Below, piece after piece: positions 1-7,929 of a stretch of 41,997 nucleotides of DNA (its first letter is position 1; each line of letters opens with the position of its first letter). Under the pieces are notes generated by a model, which did not search any database, had not been told where the DNA came from, and saw only the letters and a program-made list of their open reading frames with translations. This DNA is from CAZSNH01 sp052388455. GTDB taxonomy: Bacteria > Pseudomonadota > Alphaproteobacteria > Rhizobiales > Hyphomicrobiaceae. Where the stretch lies: NCBI GenBank assembly GCA_052388455.1, contig JBQTIA010000101.1:1-41997 (forward strand), written 5' to 3'. The position numbers were made by a program, and so were the translations under genes.

Positions 1-84
1 AACCTCGTCATCGAGCCTTTTGACGGGCAAAACTGGGAGCAGCACGCGCGCGATCTGGCGCACCTCAGCCGGGACGGCGGCTGA
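1..84 (+). CDS. C-terminal end of an unidentified protein (partial)
   Basis: The first frame is open from the window edge to a TGA at 82-84 and encodes 27 residues (begins NLVIEPFDG, ends HLSRDGG). The gene starts before the window. The IEPFDG stretch followed by a short helix resembles the tails of some winged-helix DNA-binding proteins, but this is too short to assign a family. That it is a gene end is inferred from the open frame and from the 192 bp non-coding gap that follows it. Confidence 0.4.
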   Translation, partial: NLVIEPFDGQNWEQHARDLAHLSRDGG

Positions 85-276
85 GCCACGATCGACCACC
101 GATGGCCTGGCTGGAAGCCGCAGCGCACATCTTTTGCGCCCGCGGCGCAGCAATCCTCCGGACTCCGCACATCGTCACCTGAAGCTCCCCGACAGACGTG
201 CCGACCCCCGCGACAGCCCGGCCGGATTGTTGTATTGGCCGAAGGCCATGCAGCAGGCCCTTTCTGGAGAATGACG

Positions 277-2151
277 ATGTCGGATGCCGCCTATCGCGAA
301 GGCTTTTCGGTCAAGGTCGGCCGGGTCATCGACTACATCTTCGGCCGCAACTCCTTGATCGGCCTGGCCTCGCTGATGCTGCTGGCCCTCTCGGGCTACG
401 CCACGTGGCACGGGATGCGCGATTTCATCGTCGGCGTGTCTTCGGCTTCGGCGCAGCCGGGCGACGGCATGTCGATCTCGAACGACATCCTGGTCATCGG
501 CGTCGTCGTCGCGCTGACCTTCCTCATGTGGCTGATGCTGCGCGAAGCCTTCGGTGCCAAGCGAAAGTTCTCCGACCGGGTCATCACATTCTTCGTCTAT
601 GCCTTCCTGGCACTGTGGTCGATCGGCTTCGGCTACGGGTTCTGGTGGAGCCTCATCTCCGGCGAGGAAGCGACGCGCACCGGCCTTTCGGGCCTGCAGG
701 AAGACGCGCGCGACGCCAGCACGGCGGTCGCCGCCCGGCTCGATGCCGTCCGCGCACAGCTCGACAACGTCGTCACCTGGTCCGACGGCCAGATGGCGCG
801 CGAGGAAACCAGCGGCGGAAGCTGCGGCAAGGCGTCGGGCGCCGGCCGCGGCCCTCTCTACAACGCGCGGCGCAGCGTGCGCGACAGCATCACGTCCCTG
901 CGCGACGGCATGGTCCGCTCTTGGCTGGAACCCGTGCAGGCCGACGTGGAGCAGCTTCGCCAGAGCGCGGCCTCGCTCGCCGGGGGCACCGTCGAGGAGC
1001 GCCAGAAAGCCTTCGAAAACAAGGCGTCCGAAATCCGTGGCAAGGCCCGCAGCATCGCCGCGCGATCGAACGAGCTCGGCAAATCGACGGCCTCGGAAAT
1101 GCGTGCGCTGGCCGCGACGCTGAGTGTCGCGCCGGAGAAGCCCGGCTTCTCCTGCTACGATCCGACACTCGCGCAGCGCCTCACCCAGGCCGCCGATCAG
1201 GCCGAGCAGCCGGCGGAGCTTAAACTGCGCGAAGCGGTGTTCAGCGAAGGCCCGGCGGGCGTCGCGAATGCGGTCAAGAACCTGTGGCGCAACATCGGCG
1301 CCTATACCTCGGGGGCCATCGGCAAGCTGACCGGTGGCAGCGCACCGACCCATACCGGCGAAGGCGAGCCGATCACCGGCCGCGATCTCATCGCGCTCCT
1401 GGCCACCGTCGGCGTCGATCTCGGGCTGCTGGTGCTCGCCATCCTCAACCCGCCTCCGGCCGAAAGCCGTCGCTTGAGCGGCGTCGAGGAGCGCCAGATC
1501 CGCGCTGCCATCAATACGGCCATCGCCCGCGCGCCGGGCGAGGACACCGACATCGAGTGGGTGCGCCGCCACTTCATCCATCACAACAAGGCGTCGTATC
1601 TCGTGATCCCCAACCTCTACAGCGCGGGGCGACGACCCAACGACAACGGTGCGCCTCCGGGAATCGACAGCGTAGAGGCTCAGAAGGCATTGGCCATGAA
1701 CCAGTTAGCCGGCGTGCTGACCGACCTCGATCTCGTGCGATGGCCGGCCAAGGGCCGCTGGTGGCGTCTAGAGAAAGACGAGCTGACGCGGCTCAAACGG
1801 GAAGAGGATCAGGCCAGCGGCACCGATCTCACCGACATCCGGAAAAAATGGATCGAGGAAAAGGGCAAGGACAATCGGACGGCCGAGGACGAGCGTCATC
1901 TCGGCAGCCGGCCGCTGCGCAACCATGGCCTGTTTTCGAAGGCCGAGCGCGCCTTGAGCGTCGCCGGCTGGGGTGGCGAAGCCCGCCGCGACCTCGAAAT
2001 CTTCCGCATCGTCGACGTCGACGGCCTCACCCCCCTGCTGATGGTGTTGAACGAAAATCCGCAAAAGGCCGATGCGGCTGGCGGGCCACGCGAGCCGCTC
2101 GACGGCGGACACCTGCAAACCGTCACCGCCATCGGCCACGACAAGACCTGA
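277..2151 (+). CDS. uncharacterised four-helix membrane protein with a coiled-coil periplasmic region
   Basis: This 624-residue protein belongs to no family I recognise. The ATG at 277 is preferred because a GGAGA motif (266-270) lies six bases upstream; ATGs at 271 and 235 are alternatives. Hydrophobic helices lie near residues 27-44, 71-88, 103-126 and 370-390. Between helices 3 and 4 is a ~240-residue segment rich in Ala, Glu and Arg with heptad-like stretches, probably periplasmic and coiled coil. It holds two cysteines, at about 183 and 293, that could form a disulfide. The last ~230 residues are charged and probably cytoplasmic. This topology is inferred from hydrophobicity only. The gene seems monocistronic and is followed by a 10-bp inverted repeat at 2243-2274. 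A long reverse-strand frame over the same DNA is treated as a high-GC shadow. Confidence 0.8.
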   Translation: MSDAAYREGFSVKVGRVIDYIFGRNSLIGLASLMLLALSGYATWHGMRDFIVGVSSASAQPGDGMSISNDILVIGVVVALTFLMWLMLREAFGAKRKFSDRVITFFVYAFLALWSIGFGYGFWWSLISGEEATRTGLSGLQEDARDASTAVAARLDAVRAQLDNVVTWSDGQMAREETSGGSCGKASGAGRGPLYNARRSVRDSITSLRDGMVRSWLEPVQADVEQLRQSAASLAGGTVEERQKAFENKASEIRGKARSIAARSNELGKSTASEMRALAATLSVAPEKPGFSCYDPTLAQRLTQAADQAEQPAELKLREAVFSEGPAGVANAVKNLWRNIGAYTSGAIGKLTGGSAPTHTGEGEPITGRDLIALLATVGVDLGLLVLAILNPPPAESRRLSGVEERQIRAAINTAIARAPGEDTDIEWVRRHFIHHNKASYLVIPNLYSAGRRPNDNGAPPGIDSVEAQKALAMNQLAGVLTDLDLVRWPAKGRWWRLEKDELTRLKREEDQASGTDLTDIRKKWIEEKGKDNRTAEDERHLGSRPLRNHGLFSKAERALSVAGWGGEARRDLEIFRIVDVDGLTPLLMVLNENPQKADAAGGPREPLDGGHLQTVTAIGHDKT

Positions 2152-2242
2152 TGCGATCGAGCCTGCGGATGCAACGCGACCCGGCGGGCTAACCGCAGGT
2201 GCGACGTTTCGGCGACTCCCTTCGACACTGCCCGACTCATGG

Positions 2243-2274
2243 GCAACCGATGCAAAACCGGGTTCATCGGTTGC
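2243..2274. other. 10-bp perfect inverted repeat between the membrane protein gene and the porin gene
   Basis: GCAACCGATG (2243-2252) and CATCGGTTGC (2265-2274) are perfect complements around a 12-base loop. No T-run follows on either strand, so this is not a classical Rho-independent terminator. It could be a processed 3' end of the upstream gene or an operator in the porin leader. The rest of the 2152-2474 gap shows no gene and no other clear site. Confidence 0.45.
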
Positions 2275-2474
2275 AGTCCAGGGCAAGCAAATTGATCAAG
2301 AAGCGTGCAATTTATGGTCTGGGTGGCCCTGACGCAACAGCACGTGCCCGACTCGGCGGCGAGAGCCACACAAGGGTTGCTTATCCGCCGTCGCTCTTGC
2401 TCCCTAAGGACAGATGCCTAAGCGATTCAGCCCACAGTGGGGCCGGGCATGAATGCACCAACGGGGGTTATGAA

Positions 2475-3257
2475 ATGACCAAAGTAGTAAACAAGTTGAG
2501 CCTCGCAGGCCTCGCGGGCGCAGCACTCTTCGGCCTCGCCGCTCCGGCGGCCGCCGACGACAGCTTCTGGTGGTCGGTCAATCTGGCCGGCTCCTCGGAT
2601 TACATGTTCCGCGGCGTGTCGCAGACCGACAACGAGCCGGCCGTGTCCGGTGGTCTGGATGTCGGCTACGGCATCTTCTACGCGGGCGTCTGGGCTTCGG
2701 GCGTCGACGACAACTTCGTCGCCACCGCGACCGAGATCGACGTCTACGCCGGCGTGAAGCCGAAGTGGGGTAAGATCACCCTCGATTTCGCCGTGCTCGG
2801 CTACCTCTATCCCAACCAGGACGACGCCATTTCCCTCGGCAACGAGGTCAGCTACCTCGAACTGAAGTCGGGCGTGTCGGTCGCCGTCACGGACAGCTTC
2901 TCGGTCGGCGCCACCTACTACTACTCGCCCGAGTACTCGTTCGAAGTCGGCGAGGGCCACACCATCGAAGGCACAGCAGCGTTGACGCTGCCGCAAATGT
3001 GGGTGTTCACCCCGACCATCAGCGGCACCGTCGGCTATCTGGAGACCGATCTCCCCTCGCTTCCCGGCGATCGCGACGGACCCGACAACGATGGCGACGG
3101 CGTGCCCGACCTGCAGACCGACATCACCTACTGGAACGCCGGTCTGGCTCTGACGGTCGAAAAAATCACCTTCGACATGCGCTACTTCGGATCGGACACC
3201 GAGAGCAAGCTGACCGACGATCGCTTCGTCTTCCAGACCAAGATCGTACTGCCCTAA
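2475..3257 (+). CDS. TorF family putative porin (outer membrane beta-barrel)
   Basis: This 260-residue protein starts at the ATG at 2475, behind a G-rich GGGGG tract (2463-2467). An ATG at 2470 is out of frame and stops at once. Residues 1-27 form a Sec signal peptide ending in an APAAA-type cleavage site. The mature part opens with SVNLAGSSDYMFRGVSQT, the hallmark of the Gcw_chp/TorF (TIGR02001) family, and continues as alternating short amphipathic strands ending in a hydrophobic residue pattern typical of a barrel. Between two strands, near residues 199-217, is an Asp-rich loop (DNDGDGVPDLQTD) resembling thrombospondin type-3/EF-hand calcium loops. Family members are outer membrane proteins of poorly known substrate. 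A strong terminator follows. No transporter partner is adjacent. Confidence 0.85.
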   Translation: MTKVVNKLSLAGLAGAALFGLAAPAAADDSFWWSVNLAGSSDYMFRGVSQTDNEPAVSGGLDVGYGIFYAGVWASGVDDNFVATATEIDVYAGVKPKWGKITLDFAVLGYLYPNQDDAISLGNEVSYLELKSGVSVAVTDSFSVGATYYYSPEYSFEVGEGHTIEGTAALTLPQMWVFTPTISGTVGYLETDLPSLPGDRDGPDNDGDGVPDLQTDITYWNAGLALTVEKITFDMRYFGSDTESKLTDDRFVFQTKIVLP

Positions 3258-3288
3258 TCGGCGGTTACAGCTTACGAGACACGTTCAG

Positions 3289-3320
3289 CCGGGACCCCTA
3301 AAGGGTCCCGGTTTCGTTTC
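3289..3320 (+). terminator. Rho-independent terminator after the TorF porin gene
   Basis: CCGGGACCC (3289-3297) and GGGTCCCGG (3303-3311) form a perfect 9-bp stem with loop CTAAA, followed by TTTCGTTTC. It lies 31 bases after the porin stop, on the plus strand. Confidence 0.9.
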
Positions 3321-3378
3321 GGGCCATAGAGTGTGCGGCTGCCTTCGCTGGTTGGATCAAGCGAACGCGCAACGAAGG

Positions 3379-4122
3379 CTACCTGCGCGCGGCCTTGGCC
3401 ACCCCGTCGATGAATGCGGTGACGGCGGCGTCGAAAGCCGCAGTCGAGTCGAGCCGGGTGAAGGCCGGGACGAGCGCCTGCGTTGCCGGATACTCGCTCC
3501 GATCGAGGGCCATCAGTTCGGCGCACTGCTCTTCCCCGATCGGCTGCATCAGGCCCTCGATCTCCGCCAGGGCAAACCCGAGCACGAATGCATAGAAGGC
3601 GAGGCCGATGCCGGCCGCCTCGTGATCGGGAAGCCCTGTGCCGAGCACGGCCCGATAGACCACCTCACTGGAGGCATGATCCGCAGGCCCGGTGGCGTGA
3701 TAACGAAAATGCAGGTGGAACACTTTCGGATACGCCCGAGCCAGACGACGGTAGGCATCGGCCACCGCCCTGAGATCGGTCCGCCAGTCTCCGCTGGGTG
3801 CCTTCAACGCCACCGTCGCCAGCGCCCGGTCGGCAATCTGGCGGAGGAGCTGATCCTTCGACCCGAAGTGATGCAGGACCGTCATCGGGTCGACGCCGAT
3901 CGCCGCGCCGAACTTGCGGATGGAAAATCCGCTTTCCCCAGACTCCGCGAAGTGGCGGAACGCAGCTTCGAGGATCGCGCTGCGATCCAGACCGCGTCGT
4001 CCGCGTGGCCGGACCTTTGCCGCCGACATATTGGACGACGTTTGCTGCTTCGACCTGGGCGACACCTGTTTTCGCCGCCCGCTCCGAGAGTCCGACACTG
4101 CCGCTGGCGTGCGCGCGCCCAT
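3379..4122 (-). CDS. TetR/AcrR family transcriptional regulator
   Basis: This 247-residue regulator has a basic, Ser-rich tail of ~42 residues, then a TetR_N helix-turn-helix (residues ~45-92: AILEAAFRHFAESG, then FSIRKFGAAIGV and LHHFGSKDQLL). An all-helical ligand-binding domain follows. The start at 4122 is chosen because AAGGGGAG lies a few bases upstream on the minus strand; an internal Met at 4029 lacks such a site. The gene diverges from the putrescine operon and its promoter region carries GTAGC/GCTAC repeats, so it may control spuC onward or itself. The effector is unknown. It converges with the porin gene. Confidence 0.88.
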   Translation of the reverse strand: MGARTPAAVSDSRSGRRKQVSPRSKQQTSSNMSAAKVRPRGRRGLDRSAILEAAFRHFAESGESGFSIRKFGAAIGVDPMTVLHHFGSKDQLLRQIADRALATVALKAPSGDWRTDLRAVADAYRRLARAYPKVFHLHFRYHATGPADHASSEVVYRAVLGTGLPDHEAAGIGLAFYAFVLGFALAEIEGLMQPIGEEQCAELMALDRSEYPATQALVPAFTRLDSTAAFDAAVTAFIDGVAKAARR

Positions 4123-4133
4123 CACGGCTCCCC

Positions 4134-4167
4134 TTGACATTTCTACGCTGTAGCCCTCTAAGCTACT
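4134..4167 (+). promoter_or_regulatory. candidate promoter with overlapping TetR-type operator, upstream of the spuC operon
   Basis: TTGACA (4134-4139), a 17-base spacer and TCTAAG (4157-4162) form a plausible sigma-70 promoter toward spuC. Overlapping it are CTAC-GCT-GTAG (4143-4153) and GTAGC-N7-GCTAC (4150-4166), short inverted repeats of the kind TetR regulators bind. The site lies just upstream of the tetR start on the opposite strand. It would leave a leader of about 260 bases before spuC, in which I see no gene or riboswitch-like fold. Confidence 0.45.
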
Positions 4168-4436
4168 CCGCGAGAAGGACGAGTGTAAACCCCGACCTTT
4201 GCCGCCCTGGCTTGAAATTTCTTGGCGTGGCCGCTGGCGGCCCTGCTGGACGCACCGAATGACCGCATTGCCGGACATCGAGGCCGTTCAGCGCTTTCTC
4301 GGGAGCATCACCCGGAAAGCGCAGCAACTGACCTTGTGCGCTCGCATCGGATTTACGCCCCCGCACGCCCTCCAATAGTGACGCCGCTGGCGATGGTCTC
4401 CCCCATCCGCCTGGGCCCCTTTGGAGGATCGAGACG

Positions 4437-5819
4437 ATGTCCAATCGCTATCTGACTGCCGAAATGCGGGCGCTGGACGCCCAGCATCACCTGCATCCGA
4501 TGACCAATCATCGCGCGCTGAGAACCGGCGGTGCGCGTGTCATCGTGCGCGGCGACGGTCCCTACATCTGGGACAGCGACGACAACCGCATACTCGACGG
4601 CATGTCCGGCCTGTGGACGACGAATATCGGATACGGCCGCCAGGAGCTGGCCGACGCGGCGCATGCCCAGATGCTGGAGCTGCCGTTCTACAATACGTTC
4701 TTCAAGACCACGCATCCGATGGCCGTGCTCTTGGCCAAGCGCCTCGCCGAGATCGCGCCGGAGAACCTCAATCAGGTCTTCTACGGCTCCTCGGGATCGG
4801 AATCGAACGACACCGCGATCCGGCTGATCCGTCACTACTGGGTGCTGAAGGGCGAGCCCAAGCGGCGCATCATCATCAGCCGCAAGAATGCCTACCACGG
4901 CTCGACCATCGCCGCCGGCTCGATGGGCGGAATGGGCCATGTCCACCAGCACAGCTATCCGGTCTACGAAGGCTTCCGTCACATCATGGACCCCTGCTGG
5001 TTCGACGAGGGCCGCGACGGGGAAAGCTCCGACGACTTCGGACGGCGGGCCGCCGAGGCGCTCGAATCCGAAATCCTGAAGCTCGGACCTGAGAATGTCG
5101 CCGCCTTTGCGGCCGAGCCGGTGCAAGGCGCAGGCGGCGTCAAGATCGCGCCCGCCAGCTACTGGCCGGAAGTCCAGCGCATCGTCGACAAGTACGGCAT
5201 TCTCCTGCTCGCCGACGAGGTGATCACCGGCTTCGGCCGCCTCGGTCGCTGGTTCGGCTCGCAGTATTATGGCACGCGCCCGAACCTGATCACGTTCGCG
5301 AAGGCGGCGACCTCCGGATATCTGCCGCTTTCCGGGGTGCTGGTCGACGACAAGATCGCCGCCGAGCTGGTGGCTCACAACGACGATTTCAATCACGGCT
5401 ACACGTTCGCCGGCCATCCGGTCGCCTGCGCGGTGGCGCTCAAAAATATCGAAATCATGGAGCGTGAGCGGCTGAACGAGCGCGTCGGCGAGTTCTGCGC
5501 GCCGTCCATGACCAGGATGCTGGCGCGTTTCAAAGACCACCCGCTGGTCGGGGAGGTGCGTTCTGTCGGGATGCTCGGCGCCATCGAGCTGGTCGCCGAC
5601 AAGCGAACCCGGCGCCGGTTCGACAATCCCGGCCGGGTCGGCCTCATCTGCCGCGATCACTTCTTCCGGGAAGGGTTCATCATGCGCGCCATCTACGACA
5701 CCATGGTCTGCGCGCCACCGCTGATCTGGAAAGAGGAGAACTTCGAAGAGGCGGGCACCATCATCGCCCGCTGCCTCGACAAGACGCTCGACGCCGTACG
5801 CGGAGAGCTTGCAGCATGA
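4437..5819 (+). CDS. spuC: putrescine--pyruvate aminotransferase (class III, PLP)
   Basis: This 460-residue class III aminotransferase would transfer the amino group of putrescine to pyruvate, giving 4-aminobutanal and alanine, in the cytoplasm. Visible hallmarks are YGSSGSESNDTAIR (PLP phosphate-binding region), LLADEVITGFGR (Asp contacting the PLP pyridine nitrogen) and TFAKAATSGYLPL, with the PLP Schiff-base lysine at residue 289. The N-terminal SGLWTTNIGYG and the overall length fit SpuC. GGAGG (4423-4427) sits nine bases before the ATG. It is the first gene of the operon and overlaps puuD by four bases (ATGA). No puuB oxidase is present, so it may act on gamma-glutamylputrescine instead; this is inference. 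Other omega-amino acid:pyruvate aminotransferases are the main alternative. Confidence 0.92.
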   Translation: MSNRYLTAEMRALDAQHHLHPMTNHRALRTGGARVIVRGDGPYIWDSDDNRILDGMSGLWTTNIGYGRQELADAAHAQMLELPFYNTFFKTTHPMAVLLAKRLAEIAPENLNQVFYGSSGSESNDTAIRLIRHYWVLKGEPKRRIIISRKNAYHGSTIAAGSMGGMGHVHQHSYPVYEGFRHIMDPCWFDEGRDGESSDDFGRRAAEALESEILKLGPENVAAFAAEPVQGAGGVKIAPASYWPEVQRIVDKYGILLLADEVITGFGRLGRWFGSQYYGTRPNLITFAKAATSGYLPLSGVLVDDKIAAELVAHNDDFNHGYTFAGHPVACAVALKNIEIMERERLNERVGEFCAPSMTRMLARFKDHPLVGEVRSVGMLGAIELVADKRTRRRFDNPGRVGLICRDHFFREGFIMRAIYDTMVCAPPLIWKEENFEEAGTIIARCLDKTLDAVRGELAA

Positions 5820-6553
5820 GCCGCCCGATCGTCGTCATTCCCTGCTGCACCAAGACAATCGAGGACTATACCTACGATGCCGTGAGCCGGAAGTATTCGG
5901 CCGCCGTGGCGGAGGTGGCGGAGTGCCAGCCGCTGCTCGTGCCGCTCGAGCAGGCGCTCGTCGACATCGCGGCGGTGCTGGAGGTGGCCGACGGCATCCT
6001 GCTTTCCGGCAGTCCCTCCAATGTCGATCCGCGACACTATGGTGACGAGGCGCCGGTTCTGTCGGATCGCCTAGACCCGGCGCGCGACGCCTTTACGCTG
6101 CCGCTGATCCAGTCGGCCGTCGCCGCCAACATCCCGACCTTTGCGATCTGCCGCGGCTTCCAGGAGCTGAACGTCGCGCTCGGTGGCACTCTGCATCAGG
6201 CGGTGCACGATGTGGAAGGGCTGAACGATCACCGCGAGCGCGGCGGGCTGCCACTCGAGGAGCGGTGGGGACCTGTCCACAACATCCGTCTCGAAGGGCA
6301 GCTCCGCGACTGGCTGGGACGCAACGAGATCATGGTCAATTCGCTGCATGGGCAGGGCATCGCGAAACTGGGCGGCGGTTTGAAGCCCGAAGCCTTCGCG
6401 GGCGACGGACTCATCGAGGCCGTACGCGGCCCCGATGACCACCCCTTCCTCGTCGGCGTGCAGTGGCATCCCGAATGGAAAGCCACCTCGAATCCCATCT
6501 CGCGCGAGCTGTTCCGTCGCTTCGGCGCAGCCGCACGCAGGAGCACGACATGA
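5816..6553 (+). CDS. puuD: gamma-glutamyl-gamma-aminobutyrate hydrolase (class I GATase-like)
   Basis: The 245-residue product belongs to the Peptidase C26/PuuD family and should hydrolyse gamma-glutamyl-GABA to glutamate and GABA, the last step of the gamma-glutamylated putrescine route. The nucleophile is Cys112 in FAICRGFQELNVALGG, and His218 with Glu in GVQWHPEW completes the class I amidotransferase-like triad. An early ILLSGSPSNVDP loop matches the family. It is translationally coupled at both ends: its ATG overlaps the spuC stop and its TGA overlaps the puuA ATG. Confidence 0.92.
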   Translation: MSRPIVVIPCCTKTIEDYTYDAVSRKYSAAVAEVAECQPLLVPLEQALVDIAAVLEVADGILLSGSPSNVDPRHYGDEAPVLSDRLDPARDAFTLPLIQSAVAANIPTFAICRGFQELNVALGGTLHQAVHDVEGLNDHRERGGLPLEERWGPVHNIRLEGQLRDWLGRNEIMVNSLHGQGIAKLGGGLKPEAFAGDGLIEAVRGPDDHPFLVGVQWHPEWKATSNPISRELFRRFGAAARRSTT

Positions 6554-7908
6554 CGACGGGCGAACGCTACCTGACAGCCGACGAAGCCCGCGATTTCGTG
6601 GCCCGCCACCCGACGCTGCAGTGGATCGACATCCTGATGTTCGATGTCAACGGCATCGCGCGAGGCAAGCGCATCCGGCCCACGGAGCTGGCGGGTTTTG
6701 CGGGCAAGGGTCCGATGTTCCCCTCGACCGTCTACATCATGGACATGCGCGGCACCTGCGCCGAGGAAACAGGACGGCTCTGGGAGACCGGCGATCCCGA
6801 TCTCGCCTTCGGCATCCTCGCCGATACCCTCGCCCCCGTCGCGGTCAACGGCACGACACATGCCCAGGCGGTGATGGTTCCGATCTCGGACGACGGCGGG
6901 CTGGACCCGCGGCGCATCCTCCAGCGGCAGGTCGCGGCGCTGCACGCCGCGGGGCAGCACCCGGTCACCGCGGTCGAGCTCGAGTTCTACGTCAGTGCAG
7001 CCTCTCCCAACGGCCACTTCGAGCTCAAGACGCCGACCGGGCTCACTGCCGACCCGGACTTCCAGCAGCTCTACCAGTTCGAGGAGCTGAACTCGGCGGC
7101 GGCCTTCATCGACGACATCTATCGTATCTCAGAGGCGCAGAAGCTCCCCGTCGACGCCGTGCTTCAGGAAGCCGGCCCCGGCCAGTTCGAGATCAATCTC
7201 AAGCATCGCCAGGACGTCACCGGCGCCGCTCTCGATGGATTGCTTCTGAAGCGGGCCGTCAAGGCCGCCGCCCGTGCGCACGGCATGGAAGCGACGTTCA
7301 TGGCCAAGCCACACCACGACTGGTCCGGATCGGGTATGCACATCCACGTCAGTCTCGTCGACGAGGCCGGTGGGAACCTCTTCGCCGGCAAGCCCATATC
7401 GCAACTGTTCCAGCACGCGCTCGGGGGCCTGCGGGAAAGCATGGGTGATTTCATGGCCATCTGGGCGCAATCGGCGAACGCCTATCGGCGTTATCAGCCG
7501 AAGTCGTACGTTCCGATGGCCGCCCACTGGGGATTCAACAACCGGACCGTGTCGCTGCGGGTGCTCGACACCTCGCCGTCGTCCACCCGCGTCGAGCACC
7601 GCATCGCCGGTGCCGACGCCAACCCTTATCTGGTGCTGGCGGCCGTTCTCGCCGGAATGCGCCACGGGATCGATCACATGATCAATCCCGGTCCGGCGTC
7701 GGAAGGCAACGCTGCGGAAAGCCCCGCGCTGGAACTGCCGACCGCGTGGGTCAATGCGCTCACCCGCTTCGAGAAGTCTAAAATCGTGCGCGACGCCTTC
7801 GGCCAGGACTTCCAGACCGTCTATTCGCGACTGAAACAGGCAGAACGCTCGAATTTCGAGCGCATCGTCACATCACTGGATCACCAGTGGTATGCTCGCG
7901 TAGCTTGA
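6550..7908 (+). CDS. puuA: gamma-glutamylputrescine synthetase (glutamine synthetase family)
   Basis: This 452-residue enzyme of the GSI-like superfamily would ligate glutamate to putrescine with ATP, giving gamma-glutamylputrescine. Visible are DVNGIARGKR near the N terminus, AVELEFYV (metal-binding Glu), GPGQFEINL (second metal site), the MAKPHHDWSGSGMHIHVSL motif and the R-rich EHRIAGADANPYL end of the catalytic domain. The adenylylation Tyr loop of true GlnA is absent. The start at 6550 has GCAGGAG upstream and overlaps the puuD stop; an earlier in-frame start would run deep into puuD. It sits between puuD and puuC, which makes a polyamine substrate far more likely than ammonia. Confidence 0.9.
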   Translation: MTTGERYLTADEARDFVARHPTLQWIDILMFDVNGIARGKRIRPTELAGFAGKGPMFPSTVYIMDMRGTCAEETGRLWETGDPDLAFGILADTLAPVAVNGTTHAQAVMVPISDDGGLDPRRILQRQVAALHAAGQHPVTAVELEFYVSAASPNGHFELKTPTGLTADPDFQQLYQFEELNSAAAFIDDIYRISEAQKLPVDAVLQEAGPGQFEINLKHRQDVTGAALDGLLLKRAVKAAARAHGMEATFMAKPHHDWSGSGMHIHVSLVDEAGGNLFAGKPISQLFQHALGGLRESMGDFMAIWAQSANAYRRYQPKSYVPMAAHWGFNNRTVSLRVLDTSPSSTRVEHRIAGADANPYLVLAAVLAGMRHGIDHMINPGPASEGNAAESPALELPTAWVNALTRFEKSKIVRDAFGQDFQTVYSRLKQAERSNFERIVTSLDHQWYARVA

Positions 7909-7929
7909 GGTTTGCGTAGGAAGCGTCCG

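Noticed and set aside
175..1584. 469-codon reverse-strand open frame opposite the membrane protein
   Set aside because: Arg/Ala/Asp-rich translation without domains, no ribosome site, and fully covered by a plus-strand frame with clear helices; a high-GC shadow.
2243..2274. Rho-independent terminator after the membrane protein gene
   Set aside because: The stem is perfect but the loop is 12 bases and no T-run follows, so it is listed only as an inverted repeat.
4170..4436. Riboswitch in the spuC leader
   Set aside because: I could not fold any known riboswitch class from the visible helices.
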